A program made the translations under genes and the position numbers. Below, in pieces: positions 41,958-48,108 of a stretch of DNA of 48,108 nt; positions within the stretch are counted from its first letter, which is position 1, and each line of letters opens with the position of its first letter. Below the pieces are notes generated by a model that worked only from the letters and a program-made list of their open reading frames with translations, made no database searches and had not been told where the DNA came from. The DNA is from Paraburkholderia nodosa (GTDB lineage: Bacteria; Pseudomonadota; Gammaproteobacteria; Burkholderiales; Burkholderiaceae): assembly GCF_001718195.1 (NCBI RefSeq), contig NZ_MCNV01000042.1:1-48108 (forward strand), in the 5' to 3' direction.

Positions 41958-43041
41958 GGGCGCCCTCCCGATGGATGAAGCGGATCGCGTCGCTATGCCA
42001 GTCGATGCCCACCTGGTCGCCTTCGGCAAGCGGCTCGTTGCCCTCGTTCTGGCAGCACACGAGCATTTCGCCCGCGCGGCTGTCGAGCCGGTAGAGCCAC
42101 TGGCTGCCGAGGAAGAAGCGGCTCGTCACGCGCCCGGCGAGCCGGCCCGAACCGCTCGCGCAGAGCTTGAGCTTTTCGGGGCGGATGCACAGCGTGATCG
42201 CGTCGCCGACACCCACCGCGCGGCCGCGTTCGGGGAGTTGCGCCGTCGAGCCCGTTTCGGCGAGATCGTGGCCGAGATCCACGCGGATCGTATCGCCTTC
42301 GCGCGCGACGATGCGGCCCGCGAGCATGTTGGCCTTGCCGATGAACTGCGAGACGAAGTCGTTTTCGGGCCGCTCGTACGCGCGATAAGGCGTGTCGACC
42401 TGGGTGATGCGGCCGCTTTCCATCACGACCACGCGGTCGCTGATCGACAGTGCTTCCGACTGATCGTGCGTGACCATCAGCGTGGTCGTGCCGATCTTGC
42501 GCTGAATGGCGCGCAGTTCGAACTGCATGTCTTCGCGCAGTTTGGCGTCGAGATTGGACATCGGCTCGTCGAGCAGCAGCACGGGCGGCGCGATCACAAT
42601 GGCGCGCGCAATTGCCACGCGCTGGCGCTGGCCGCCCGAAAGCTCGCGCGGAAAACGCTGCGCGTAGGCGTCGAGGCGCACGAGCGCGAGCGCCTCGCGA
42701 GTGCGGTCCCGACGCTCGGCTTTATCCACACCGCGCATTTCGAGGCCGAAGCTCACGTTCTGCTCCACGCTCATGTGCGGAAAGAGCGCATAGCTCTGGA
42801 ATACGATGCCGAGGCCGCGCTTGTTCGGCGGCATCTGCGTGATGTCACGCCCGTCGAGCGTGATGCGCCCGCGCGTGGTTTCCACGAAGCCGGCGATCAT
42901 CTGCAGCGTCGTGGTCTTTCCGCAGCCCGAGGGGCCGAGCAGTGAGACGAACTCGCCTTTTTCCACCGACAAATTGACGCCCGCGACCGCCTGCAGGTCG
43001 CCGAACGATTTCGATACATCGGTCAGGGTGAGGAACGACAT
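41950..43041 (-). CDS. ABC transporter ATP-binding protein (PotA-like)
   Basis: ATPase of 363 aa and first gene of the operon. Walker A GPSGCGKTT, FQSYALFPHM, LSGGQRQR, LLLDEPMSNLDA and VTHDQSEAL are all visible, followed by a TOBE domain containing LCIRPEKL. This is the Spe/Put/Fe3+ importer subgroup. The start MSFLTLTDVSK at 43041 was chosen over a longer frame. A candidate promoter lies at 43112-43141, with IclR-type boxes just upstream. Confidence 0.9.
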   Translation of the reverse strand: MSFLTLTDVSKSFGDLQAVAGVNLSVEKGEFVSLLGPSGCGKTTTLQMIAGFVETTRGRITLDGRDITQMPPNKRGLGIVFQSYALFPHMSVEQNVSFGLEMRGVDKAERRDRTREALALVRLDAYAQRFPRELSGGQRQRVAIARAIVIAPPVLLLDEPMSNLDAKLREDMQFELRAIQRKIGTTTLMVTHDQSEALSISDRVVVMESGRITQVDTPYRAYERPENDFVSQFIGKANMLAGRIVAREGDTIRVDLGHDLAETGSTAQLPERGRAVGVGDAITLCIRPEKLKLCASGSGRLAGRVTSRFFLGSQWLYRLDSRAGEMLVCCQNEGNEPLAEGDQVGIDWHSDAIRFIHREGARV

Positions 43042-43111
43042 GGTGTGGCCTTCCAGTGCTTGGGTTGCGCCGGCACCCGCTGGGCGAATCAAGGTGCAGG
43101 GCGTTGAACCG

Positions 43112-43141
43112 ACTGTAGCTAGCCAAATTTTTAGTCGTCAA
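43112..43141 (-). promoter_or_regulatory. Candidate sigma-70 promoter of the importer-dehydrogenase operon
   Basis: On the minus strand TTGACG (43141-43136) is followed after 18 bp by TACAGT (43117-43112), 71 bp before the ATPase ATG. The -35 matches five of six and the -10 four of six consensus bases. An IclR-type box ends close upstream of the -35, which would suit an activator. Confidence 0.5.
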
Positions 43142-43147
43142 TTTAAA

Positions 43148-43168
43148 ATTCCATCGAGCGATAGGAAT
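43148..43168. promoter_or_regulatory. IclR-type box A (ATTCC-N11-GGAAT)
   Basis: ATTCC at 43148-43152 and GGAAT at 43164-43168 flank ATCGAGCGATA. It is a looser version of boxes B and C and adjoins the -35 of the operon promoter. Confidence 0.5.
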
Positions 43169-43177
43169 CTGACTTAT

Positions 43178-43194
43178 ATTCCGTTTGATGGAAT
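43178..43194. promoter_or_regulatory. IclR-type box B
   Basis: ATTCCGTTTGATGGAAT, an inverted repeat with a 7-bp centre. It differs from box C at only three central positions, and its centre lies 28 bp from that of box A. Confidence 0.62.
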
Positions 43195-43331
43195 GTGGAT
43201 GCGGCTTGCTGGCCGATCGTTTCGTCCGGTGAACTTCGGGAAATCCCTGAACAGGCCCGGATGCAAGCACGATGACGTTTGGTGGTCCAATCTGTTGGGC
43301 CGCGCGCCAATTCAGTCAGCTTTTGGCGGAT

Positions 43332-43348
43332 ATTCCGCTCTATGGAAT
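43332..43348. promoter_or_regulatory. IclR-type box C, overlapping the IclR start region
   Basis: ATTCCGCTCTATGGAAT is the same palindrome as box B. The ATG at 43342-43344 lies inside it. Binding here would repress the regulator's own gene. Confidence 0.62.
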
Positions 43349-43362
43349 CAACCGAGATCGTT

Positions 43363-44226
43363 ATGACGTCAGGGGAAGAGAAAAGTGGAACGCCGGCCGA
43401 CGACGCACGTGGCGCGGGCGTGTTGCAGCGCGCATTTGCGGTGATCCGCGCGCTGGGGGCAAGTCAGGCGGAAGGCAGTCGCGTGACCGCGCTCGCCAAG
43501 GCCGTGGGCCTGACCCAGGCTACTGTGCATCGACTGCTGCAGGGGCTGATCGCCGAAGGCGTGGTCGAGCAGGACGAAGGCACGAGGCGCTATCGGCTGA
43601 GCGTGGATTTTTTTGCGCTCGCGGCGCAGGCGGGTAATCCCAGCGGAATGCGCACGCTATGCCGGCCTGCATTGCTGCGCCTGTGCGCAAGCCTTGGCGA
43701 CACCATTTTCCTGCTCGTGAAGAGTAGCTTCGACGCGGTGTGCCTCGACATGTGCGAAGGCCCGTTTCCGATCCGCTCGTTCACGGGCGATATCGGCGGG
43801 CGTGTAGCGCTGGGCGTGGGCCAGGGCAGTCTCGCCATTCTCGCGTTCCAGCCCGAGGCCGAGCGGGAAGAAATCATTCGGTTCAACGTGCCGCGCTTGC
43901 GCAGTTACGGCGTGCTGGACGAGGTGTATTTGCGCACGGAGATCGAGCGCGTGCGCAAGCTCGGCTACGCGGGGCGCAACACCGGCGTGCTCGAGGGCAT
44001 GGCGGGCGTGGCTGTGCCGATTCTGGACCAGAACGGCTGTGCCGTGGGCGCATTGAGCGTGGGCACGCTGGCTGCTCGTCTCACGGAAGACCGGTTGCCG
44101 ACGATCGTAGAACTGCTCAAGCGGCAGGCCGAAATCATCGGGCCGCAAACGAACCCGTTCGATGTGGCGGTGCGCCGCCCCATGCACGGGCTCACGCGAG
44201 CGATGTCGACGCAACCATTGGCTTGA
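43363..44226 (+). CDS. IclR family transcriptional regulator
   Basis: Regulator of about 287 aa from the ATG at 43363; an ATG at 43342 would add seven residues but sits inside an operator-like palindrome. The winged helix-turn-helix is LQRAFAVIRALGASQAEGSR plus VTALAKAVGLTQATVHRLLQ, and the IclR effector domain follows (SLGDTIFLLVKSSFDAVCLD; GYAGRNTGVLEGMAGVAVPI). It is divergent from the importer-dehydrogenase operon and almost surely controls it through the three boxes, with the imported compound or its oxidation product as effector. Confidence 0.88.
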   Translation: MTSGEEKSGTPADDARGAGVLQRAFAVIRALGASQAEGSRVTALAKAVGLTQATVHRLLQGLIAEGVVEQDEGTRRYRLSVDFFALAAQAGNPSGMRTLCRPALLRLCASLGDTIFLLVKSSFDAVCLDMCEGPFPIRSFTGDIGGRVALGVGQGSLAILAFQPEAEREEIIRFNVPRLRSYGVLDEVYLRTEIERVRKLGYAGRNTGVLEGMAGVAVPILDQNGCAVGALSVGTLAARLTEDRLPTIVELLKRQAEIIGPQTNPFDVAVRRPMHGLTRAMSTQPLA

Positions 44227-44724
44227 GCGATGACGGCGGGTATTGATCTAGTCGAACGCATTCCTAACTAAATTACCTGATCGCGAATCGTTCTCGTTGA
44301 GCAATCGGTGTGCAAACGTTTACCAGGTTCGTGCATTGCTGCATTGCGAAATCGAACAGTATGATCGGACGAAAATTGACCAGGGGGATAACCTATCCGC
44401 ATGCGTCTTGGTTTTGGCGTAAATAGGCAGGTGGCTATTCGTAGACTGAAGGCGACGTACGAAATGGCGGTTCGCCGCCATGGAGCGTCGCAATCCATGG
44501 CGGCGCGAGCAGGTGACGCCGGAACGAAAACAGGAGCGCCCGAAGCGTGGTCTCGCATGTCTTGCAGGACCCGGAAGGGACAAAACCACCCGCCACGTGA
44601 ACTGTCACATTGAGTACATGCCGTTGCCACGTCGACGAGAAGTCATTGAGGAGCGTGGGTGCTGGGGGAGGTGGAGCGCATGTGTGATCCCGCGGCGCTT
44701 GCAGTCAGAATATACCGGTGATCG
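44227..44724. other. 498-bp intergenic region with overlapping hairpins
   Basis: Compared with neighbouring genes this stretch has lower GC. It holds the overlapping hairpins at 44464-44505 and presumably the FemAB-like gene promoter. Short open frames do not show the strong GC3 bias of real genes here. I found no clear sigma-70 promoter. Confidence 0.5.
44464..44505. other. Two mutually exclusive hairpins
   Basis: Hairpin 1 pairs ATGGCGG with CCGCCAT around a TTCG loop (44464-44481). Hairpin 2 pairs CGCCGCCATGGA (44473-44484) with TCCATGGCGGCG (44494-44505) around a 9-nt loop. The right arm of hairpin 1 is inside the left arm of hairpin 2, so only one can form at a time. It lies 220 bp before the FemAB-like gene. 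No U-run follows; on the plus strand it could be a conformational switch, otherwise a terminator for the IclR transcript. Confidence 0.5.
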
Positions 44725-45726
44725 ATGACGACCATAAACGACCGGACGTTGCCCGTTTTCGAGGCACCGGCTGCTACTGTTACGCCGGTGCCGGTACGCG
44801 CGGCGCCTTCGATCTTTCATGAGCGCTGGTGGCTCGACATCGCCACGCAAGGCGACTGGAAGCTTGCGGTGGTGAAGCAGGACGACGAGGTCATTGGCGA
44901 GATGCCGTACGCGATGCAACGCACGCGACTGTGGCGTGTCTCGCACCTGCCGCCGCTCACGCGAACGCTCGGGCCGGTCATCAAGTCCGTGACGGGCAGC
45001 GAGGCTCGCCAACTGCATCATGAACTCGACGTCACCGGCCAGCTGATCGAGCAATTGCCCGACTGCGACAGCTTTTTTCAGGTGCTCGACCCGCGCATCG
45101 ACGACGCCCTCGCGTTCGCGCTGCATGGCTTTACGGTGACGGCGCGCTACACGTTTCGCATCGACCGGAACACGTCGGCCGACGAAGCATGGAAGCGTCT
45201 GAACAGCAAGACACGCAACGTGATCCGCAGCGCCTCCCGTGAATTGACCGTCGTGCCGGATATCGAGCCCGCCGAGTTCATCGCGTTCTACGACGCGAAT
45301 CTCGCGGCGCGTTCGCGTACCAACGCTTATGGGGATGCGGTCATGCGCGACCTCGTCAACGCGTTCGTCGAGCGCAAGGCCGGGATGCTGCTCGGCGCCT
45401 ATGGGCAAGGCGGGAAGCTCGTGGCGGCGGTCGGCCTCGTCTGGGACCATCAGGCAATGTATTACCTGTTGTCATCGCGCGCGCAGGACGCGCATAGCGG
45501 CTCGATCAGCCTGCTGCTGTGGAGCGGCATTGGCCGCGCGCTGGAGCGCAGGCTCACGTTCGACTTCGACGGCTTTTCGAGCCCGTCGACATTCAACTTC
45601 CTCAACGGATTCGGCGCGACGCTCACGCAGCGGCTGGGCGTCGAGCGCCACGGCACGGTGTATTTGCTGATGCGTACGCTTAAACGGAAAATTGCGCCCG
45701 GGCGCGTATTCGCCCCCAATCTATAG
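44725..45726 (+). CDS. FemAB-like GNAT acyltransferase (BioF2-like domain)
   Basis: Cytosolic protein of 333 aa resembling the FemAB/BioF2-like acetyltransferase family. IFHERWWLDIATQGDWKLAV at the N-terminus, the basic helix WKRLNSKTRNVIRSASRELT, and the C-terminal GSISLLLWSGIGRALERRLT with FDFDGFSSPSTFNFLNGFGA are the typical blocks. These enzymes transfer acyl or aminoacyl groups to lipids, glycans or peptidoglycan precursors. It converges on a glycosyltransferase (36-bp gap), which suggests a role in polysaccharide or glycolipid modification, but no substrate can be named. Confidence 0.78.
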   Translation: MTTINDRTLPVFEAPAATVTPVPVRAAPSIFHERWWLDIATQGDWKLAVVKQDDEVIGEMPYAMQRTRLWRVSHLPPLTRTLGPVIKSVTGSEARQLHHELDVTGQLIEQLPDCDSFFQVLDPRIDDALAFALHGFTVTARYTFRIDRNTSADEAWKRLNSKTRNVIRSASRELTVVPDIEPAEFIAFYDANLAARSRTNAYGDAVMRDLVNAFVERKAGMLLGAYGQGGKLVAAVGLVWDHQAMYYLLSSRAQDAHSGSISLLLWSGIGRALERRLTFDFDGFSSPSTFNFLNGFGATLTQRLGVERHGTVYLLMRTLKRKIAPGRVFAPNL

Positions 45727-45762
45727 ACGGCGGGGGCGTCGTGTGGCGAGCGATATCGCACG

Positions 45763-46953
45763 CTACACGAGTTCGTGCCGAGCGGGATCGCTTGCGCGAC
45801 GGGTCGTGACCTCGGCAAGTTCCAGCGCGCTCGAGGCGAAGAGCAACGGGGTCCAGCGCCGGATCGTGCTTTGTGCGCCGGCAGCGAAACGTTCGCGCAG
45901 CGCGGGCTCGCCGCCCAGCTCGCCGATACGCTGCGCTAGTGTCGAGACGTCGCGCGGTTCGACCACGAAACCGTTCACGCCGTCGATCACCACTTCGCCA
46001 GCCACGCCGCATGTGCGCGTGACGATGGCAGGGCACCCGGCCGCGAACGCTTCGTTCACGCACAGGCCCCATTGATCGAATTCGCTCGCGAGGACGACGA
46101 ATTCCGCGAGCGCGTAGAGATTCGGCATTTCCTGGTTGGCGAGTGAGTTGAGTATGGTCACATGAGACGTCAGGCCGAGCGAATCGATGCGCGCGCGCAG
46201 CTGCGCTTCGAGCGGACCCTGACCCACCAGAACGAGGCCGATATTTTCGTTGTACACCCCGGATTTGCGGTACGCGTCGATCAGCACGTCGACGTTCTTG
46301 CGCGCGACGAAGCGGCTTACGCACAGCACATAGCGCTGCGGCAGGCCGAAGCGCGATCGCACGGCCTCGGGGTTGACGCTCGCGGCCTGCGCGAGATCCG
46401 AAAAATAGTCGACGTCGATCACATCGAAACCAATGCGGGAACGCTCCTTCGGTATGCCAAGCGATTGCGCGTAACGGCGATGCTTCTCGCCCGCGACGAG
46501 CGCCCCGTCGAAGCGGCTCACGATAAAGCGCTTGAGCCGCTCCTTGGTGCGCTGGCGCAGTCCGTCGTCGGCCTTCGAATCCGACATGTAGATGAGCTTG
46601 AAGCGGCGCGTGAGATGTCTGAGGAAACAGAGCACCGCCGAATAGCCGGTGTTGTAGCCGAGCGTGATGACCACGTCGGGCTCGAAGTTGCGCACCTTCG
46701 CAATCAGGCGCGCGGTGTCGCGCGCGCCGAGACCGTCGCTGTCGGCGCCGTTCTCGACCAGCGTTTCCGCCATGCGCGGGCGGTTCGCGAAGAATGCCGC
46801 GCGGCGTTCCTGAGGAAAGCCGTAGACGCCCGAGCGCGCAAAGACCTCGAGCAGCGCCACCTGGTGGCCGCGACTGGAGGCCGCGCTGACGAGTGCCTCG
46901 TAGCGAGGGACGTGATAGTCGCCCAGGTTGCCGATGACGAAGAGGATACGCAT
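45763..46953 (-). CDS. Glycosyltransferase family 4-like (GT-B fold)
   Basis: GT-B glycosyltransferase of 396 aa. The N-terminal domain begins MRILFVIGNLGDYHVPRYEA; the C-terminal nucleotide-sugar domain contains YVLCVSRFVARKNVDVLIDA, LVLVGQGPLEAQLR and the E-x7-E region (DQWGLCVNEAFAAGCPAIVT). No membrane segment is seen. The ATG at 46953 has no obvious ribosome-binding site. It is divergent from hpnJ over 689 bp and convergent with the acyltransferase gene, so it may decorate an exopolysaccharide, glycolipid or hopanoid; donor and acceptor are unknown. Confidence 0.86.
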   Translation of the reverse strand: MRILFVIGNLGDYHVPRYEALVSAASSRGHQVALLEVFARSGVYGFPQERRAAFFANRPRMAETLVENGADSDGLGARDTARLIAKVRNFEPDVVITLGYNTGYSAVLCFLRHLTRRFKLIYMSDSKADDGLRQRTKERLKRFIVSRFDGALVAGEKHRRYAQSLGIPKERSRIGFDVIDVDYFSDLAQAASVNPEAVRSRFGLPQRYVLCVSRFVARKNVDVLIDAYRKSGVYNENIGLVLVGQGPLEAQLRARIDSLGLTSHVTILNSLANQEMPNLYALAEFVVLASEFDQWGLCVNEAFAAGCPAIVTRTCGVAGEVVIDGVNGFVVEPRDVSTLAQRIGELGGEPALRERFAAGAQSTIRRWTPLLFASSALELAEVTTRRASDPARHELV

Positions 46954-47642
46954 GGACAATGACGGCTCGCGGTGGCGCTTGGTTGAGCAGGCAGCGCACC
47001 ACGGGTGCCTGGTCTGCATGAAATCCCGGACAGTCGTCCAGACCTGCCGGGCAGCGTTGGCTGCGCCAAACCGCTCGCATAATCGCGGCGGGGACCCGCA
47101 GTCGCGCCGTTTGCTGCATCGTAACCCGATTGTGTGAGGCGTTTTTACGTGATGTCGGTGATCAGCGAAAACTTGTCCGATATGGCGGAGGCGATGCAAA
47201 GCAGATGAAACCTTGCGGGTCAATCCTTCCGAGGAATACGCAAGGCGCTTGCACGAAATGGCACATGACTTGCATAGGTCGGGCCGATTGGAGCGATTTC
47301 CGGATGCCAGAGGGCGGGTTTGCGCATGGCTTGTAACCGATTGTCATCACAACCGACATCAATCGGTGCGGGGCGATGAAAACTGTCATATCAATGCGTC
47401 ACACTGGAGGTTTGGCATGTTTCAATACGTTGGAAGAAGGGAAAGCGCTTAAGGTCAGCATCAGATTTTCGGCTTAATATCCTAGGGTTGACCCGTGGCG
47501 CTTAGTCCTTCATTTCGATAACAAACATGCGAACCGGAATGGCAATCGAAGGTTTTGCGTAATGCATTTCGAGGGAATTGCGCGGCGCTGGATCGAAGAT
47601 GGCCAACCGGGTTTCACCATACTGCGCGGACAATCAAGGAAT
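46954..47642. other. 689-bp intergenic region before hpnJ
   Basis: The longest gene-free stretch in the window, lower in GC than its neighbours. It should hold divergent promoters for the glycosyltransferase and hpnJ. I see the inverted repeat at 47336-47367 and a TTGACC at 47489-47494 with no good -10 at 16-18 bp. An open frame at 47213-47452 has poor codon bias and I do not call it. A small RNA or lost gene is possible. Confidence 0.45.
47336..47367. promoter_or_regulatory. Inverted repeat ACCGATTG-N16-CAATCGGT
   Basis: Perfect 8-bp arms around 16 nt in the gap between the divergent glycosyltransferase and hpnJ genes. A further partial copy of the arm (GCCGATTGG) occurs at 47283-47291. It may be a regulator-binding site or a leader hairpin. 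Confidence 0.38.
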
Positions 47643-48108
47643 ATGAAAACGCTGTTTCTGCAGGCCCCGTCGTATGACGGCTTCGACGGTGGCGCGGGCT
47701 CGCGCTACCAGGCAAAGCGCGAGATCCGCTCGTTCTGGTATCCCACCTGGCTCGCGCAGCCCGCGGCCCTCGTGCCGGACAGCCGCGTGCTCGACGCGCC
47801 GGCCGACGGCCTGGGCGTGGAAGAAACGCTGAAGATTGCAGCCGCATACGACCTCGTCATCATCCACACGAGCACGCCGTCGTTCCCGACCGACGCGCTC
47901 TTCTGCGAAGACCTCAAGAAGCGCAAGCCGTCGATCGTCATCGGTCTGGTGGGCGCGAAGGTGCAGGTCGATCCGCACAATTCGCTCACGGCGAGCGAGG
48001 CGATCGATTTCGTCTGCCGCGAGGAATTCGACTTCACCTGCAAGGAAATCGCCGAAGGCATGCCGCTGGCCGAGGTCAAGGGCATTTCGTGGCGCGCGAA
48101 GGACGGCT
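47643..48108 (+). CDS. hpnJ: Hopanoid biosynthesis radical SAM protein HpnJ, 5' part
   Basis: The first 155 residues of a protein that runs off the right edge. MKTLFLQAPSYDGFDGGAGS and SRYQAKREIRSFWYPTWLAQ are characteristic of HpnJ. The visible part is the N-terminal B12-binding-like domain; the radical SAM CxxxCxxC motif lies beyond the window. HpnJ is needed to form the cyclitol ether head group of composite bacteriohopanepolyols. AGGA is only two bases from the ATG, unusually close, so translation initiation may be weak or the start may differ. Downstream hopanoid genes are expected outside the window. Confidence 0.82.
   Translation, partial: MKTLFLQAPSYDGFDGGAGSRYQAKREIRSFWYPTWLAQPAALVPDSRVLDAPADGLGVEETLKIAAAYDLVIIHTSTPSFPTDALFCEDLKKRKPSIVIGLVGAKVQVDPHNSLTASEAIDFVCREEFDFTCKEIAEGMPLAEVKGISWRAKDG

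Larger units (their letters stand above)
43042..43362. other. Divergent control region between the importer operon and the IclR gene
   Basis: This 321-bp region holds a minus-strand promoter candidate (43112-43141) and three ATTCC...GGAAT boxes, listed separately. I see no gene here. The third box covers the alternative IclR start codon at 43342. Confidence 0.6.

Noticed and set aside
44268..44630. Minus-strand open frame in the gap after iclR
   Set aside because: No start signal, no recognisable domain and codon use unlike neighbours; it also overlaps the hairpins.
47213..47452. Small protein of 79 residues upstream of hpnJ
   Set aside because: Third-position GC is well below that of neighbouring genes, the start is a rare codon and no ribosome-binding site is visible.
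1..48108. CRISPR arrays, tRNA or rRNA genes, prophage or a named defence system
   Set aside because: No regularly spaced repeats, no cloverleaf or rRNA signatures, and no phage structural, nuclease or toxin-antitoxin genes were seen in any part of the window.

Overview
The window reads as a high-GC chromosomal segment from a Burkholderiaceae beta-proteobacterium, most likely Paraburkholderia, Burkholderia or Caballeronia. The support is a DUF4148 protein, a Gram-negative porin ending in Phe, an IS481 transposase end, strong third-position GC bias, and an hpnJ-type hopanoid gene at the right edge. I saw no rRNA, tRNA, CRISPR array, prophage or origin. Names rest on motifs and remembered family resemblance, not on searches.

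Left part (1-12.9 kb): the end of an IS481 element; an HtrA-like PDZ protease; a DUF4148 protein; a two-gene short-chain chromate transporter; a PHB-depolymerase-type esterase; a MarR regulator with a DHA2 efflux pump (ATGA overlap), divergent from a DUF1479 protein across a long operator-like palindrome; a ZntB/CorA transporter; a CSS-EAL c-di-GMP phosphodiesterase; and an orphan SsuA-like binding protein.

Middle part (12.9-33 kb): a ROK-regulated ribose-type ABC operon on the minus strand; an MBL-fold hydrolase divergent from a TetR regulator with two matching 16-bp boxes; an ECF42-like module (two DGPF/YciI proteins, a VOC protein and a sigma factor with a long C-terminal extension) with a candidate cognate promoter; an unknown exported protein; a SolA-like amine oxidase; and a LacI regulator divergent from a galactoside operon (ATPase, binding protein, two permeases, GH42 beta-galactosidase) with two operators.

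Right part (33-48.1 kb): a porin; an SH3/NlpC-P60 lipoprotein; a seven-gene minus-strand operon joining a polyamine/opine-type ABC importer to a three-subunit HcnABC/opine-oxidase-like dehydrogenase, controlled by a divergent IclR regulator with three ATTCC...GGAAT boxes; a 498-bp gap with mutually exclusive hairpins; a convergent FemAB-like acetyltransferase and glycosyltransferase; a 689-bp gap; and the 5' part of hpnJ.

The most promising points for new biology are the importer-plus-heterotrimeric dehydrogenase operon of unknown substrate, the ECF42-DGPF module with its candidate promoter, and the competing hairpins before the acetyltransferase gene near hpnJ.
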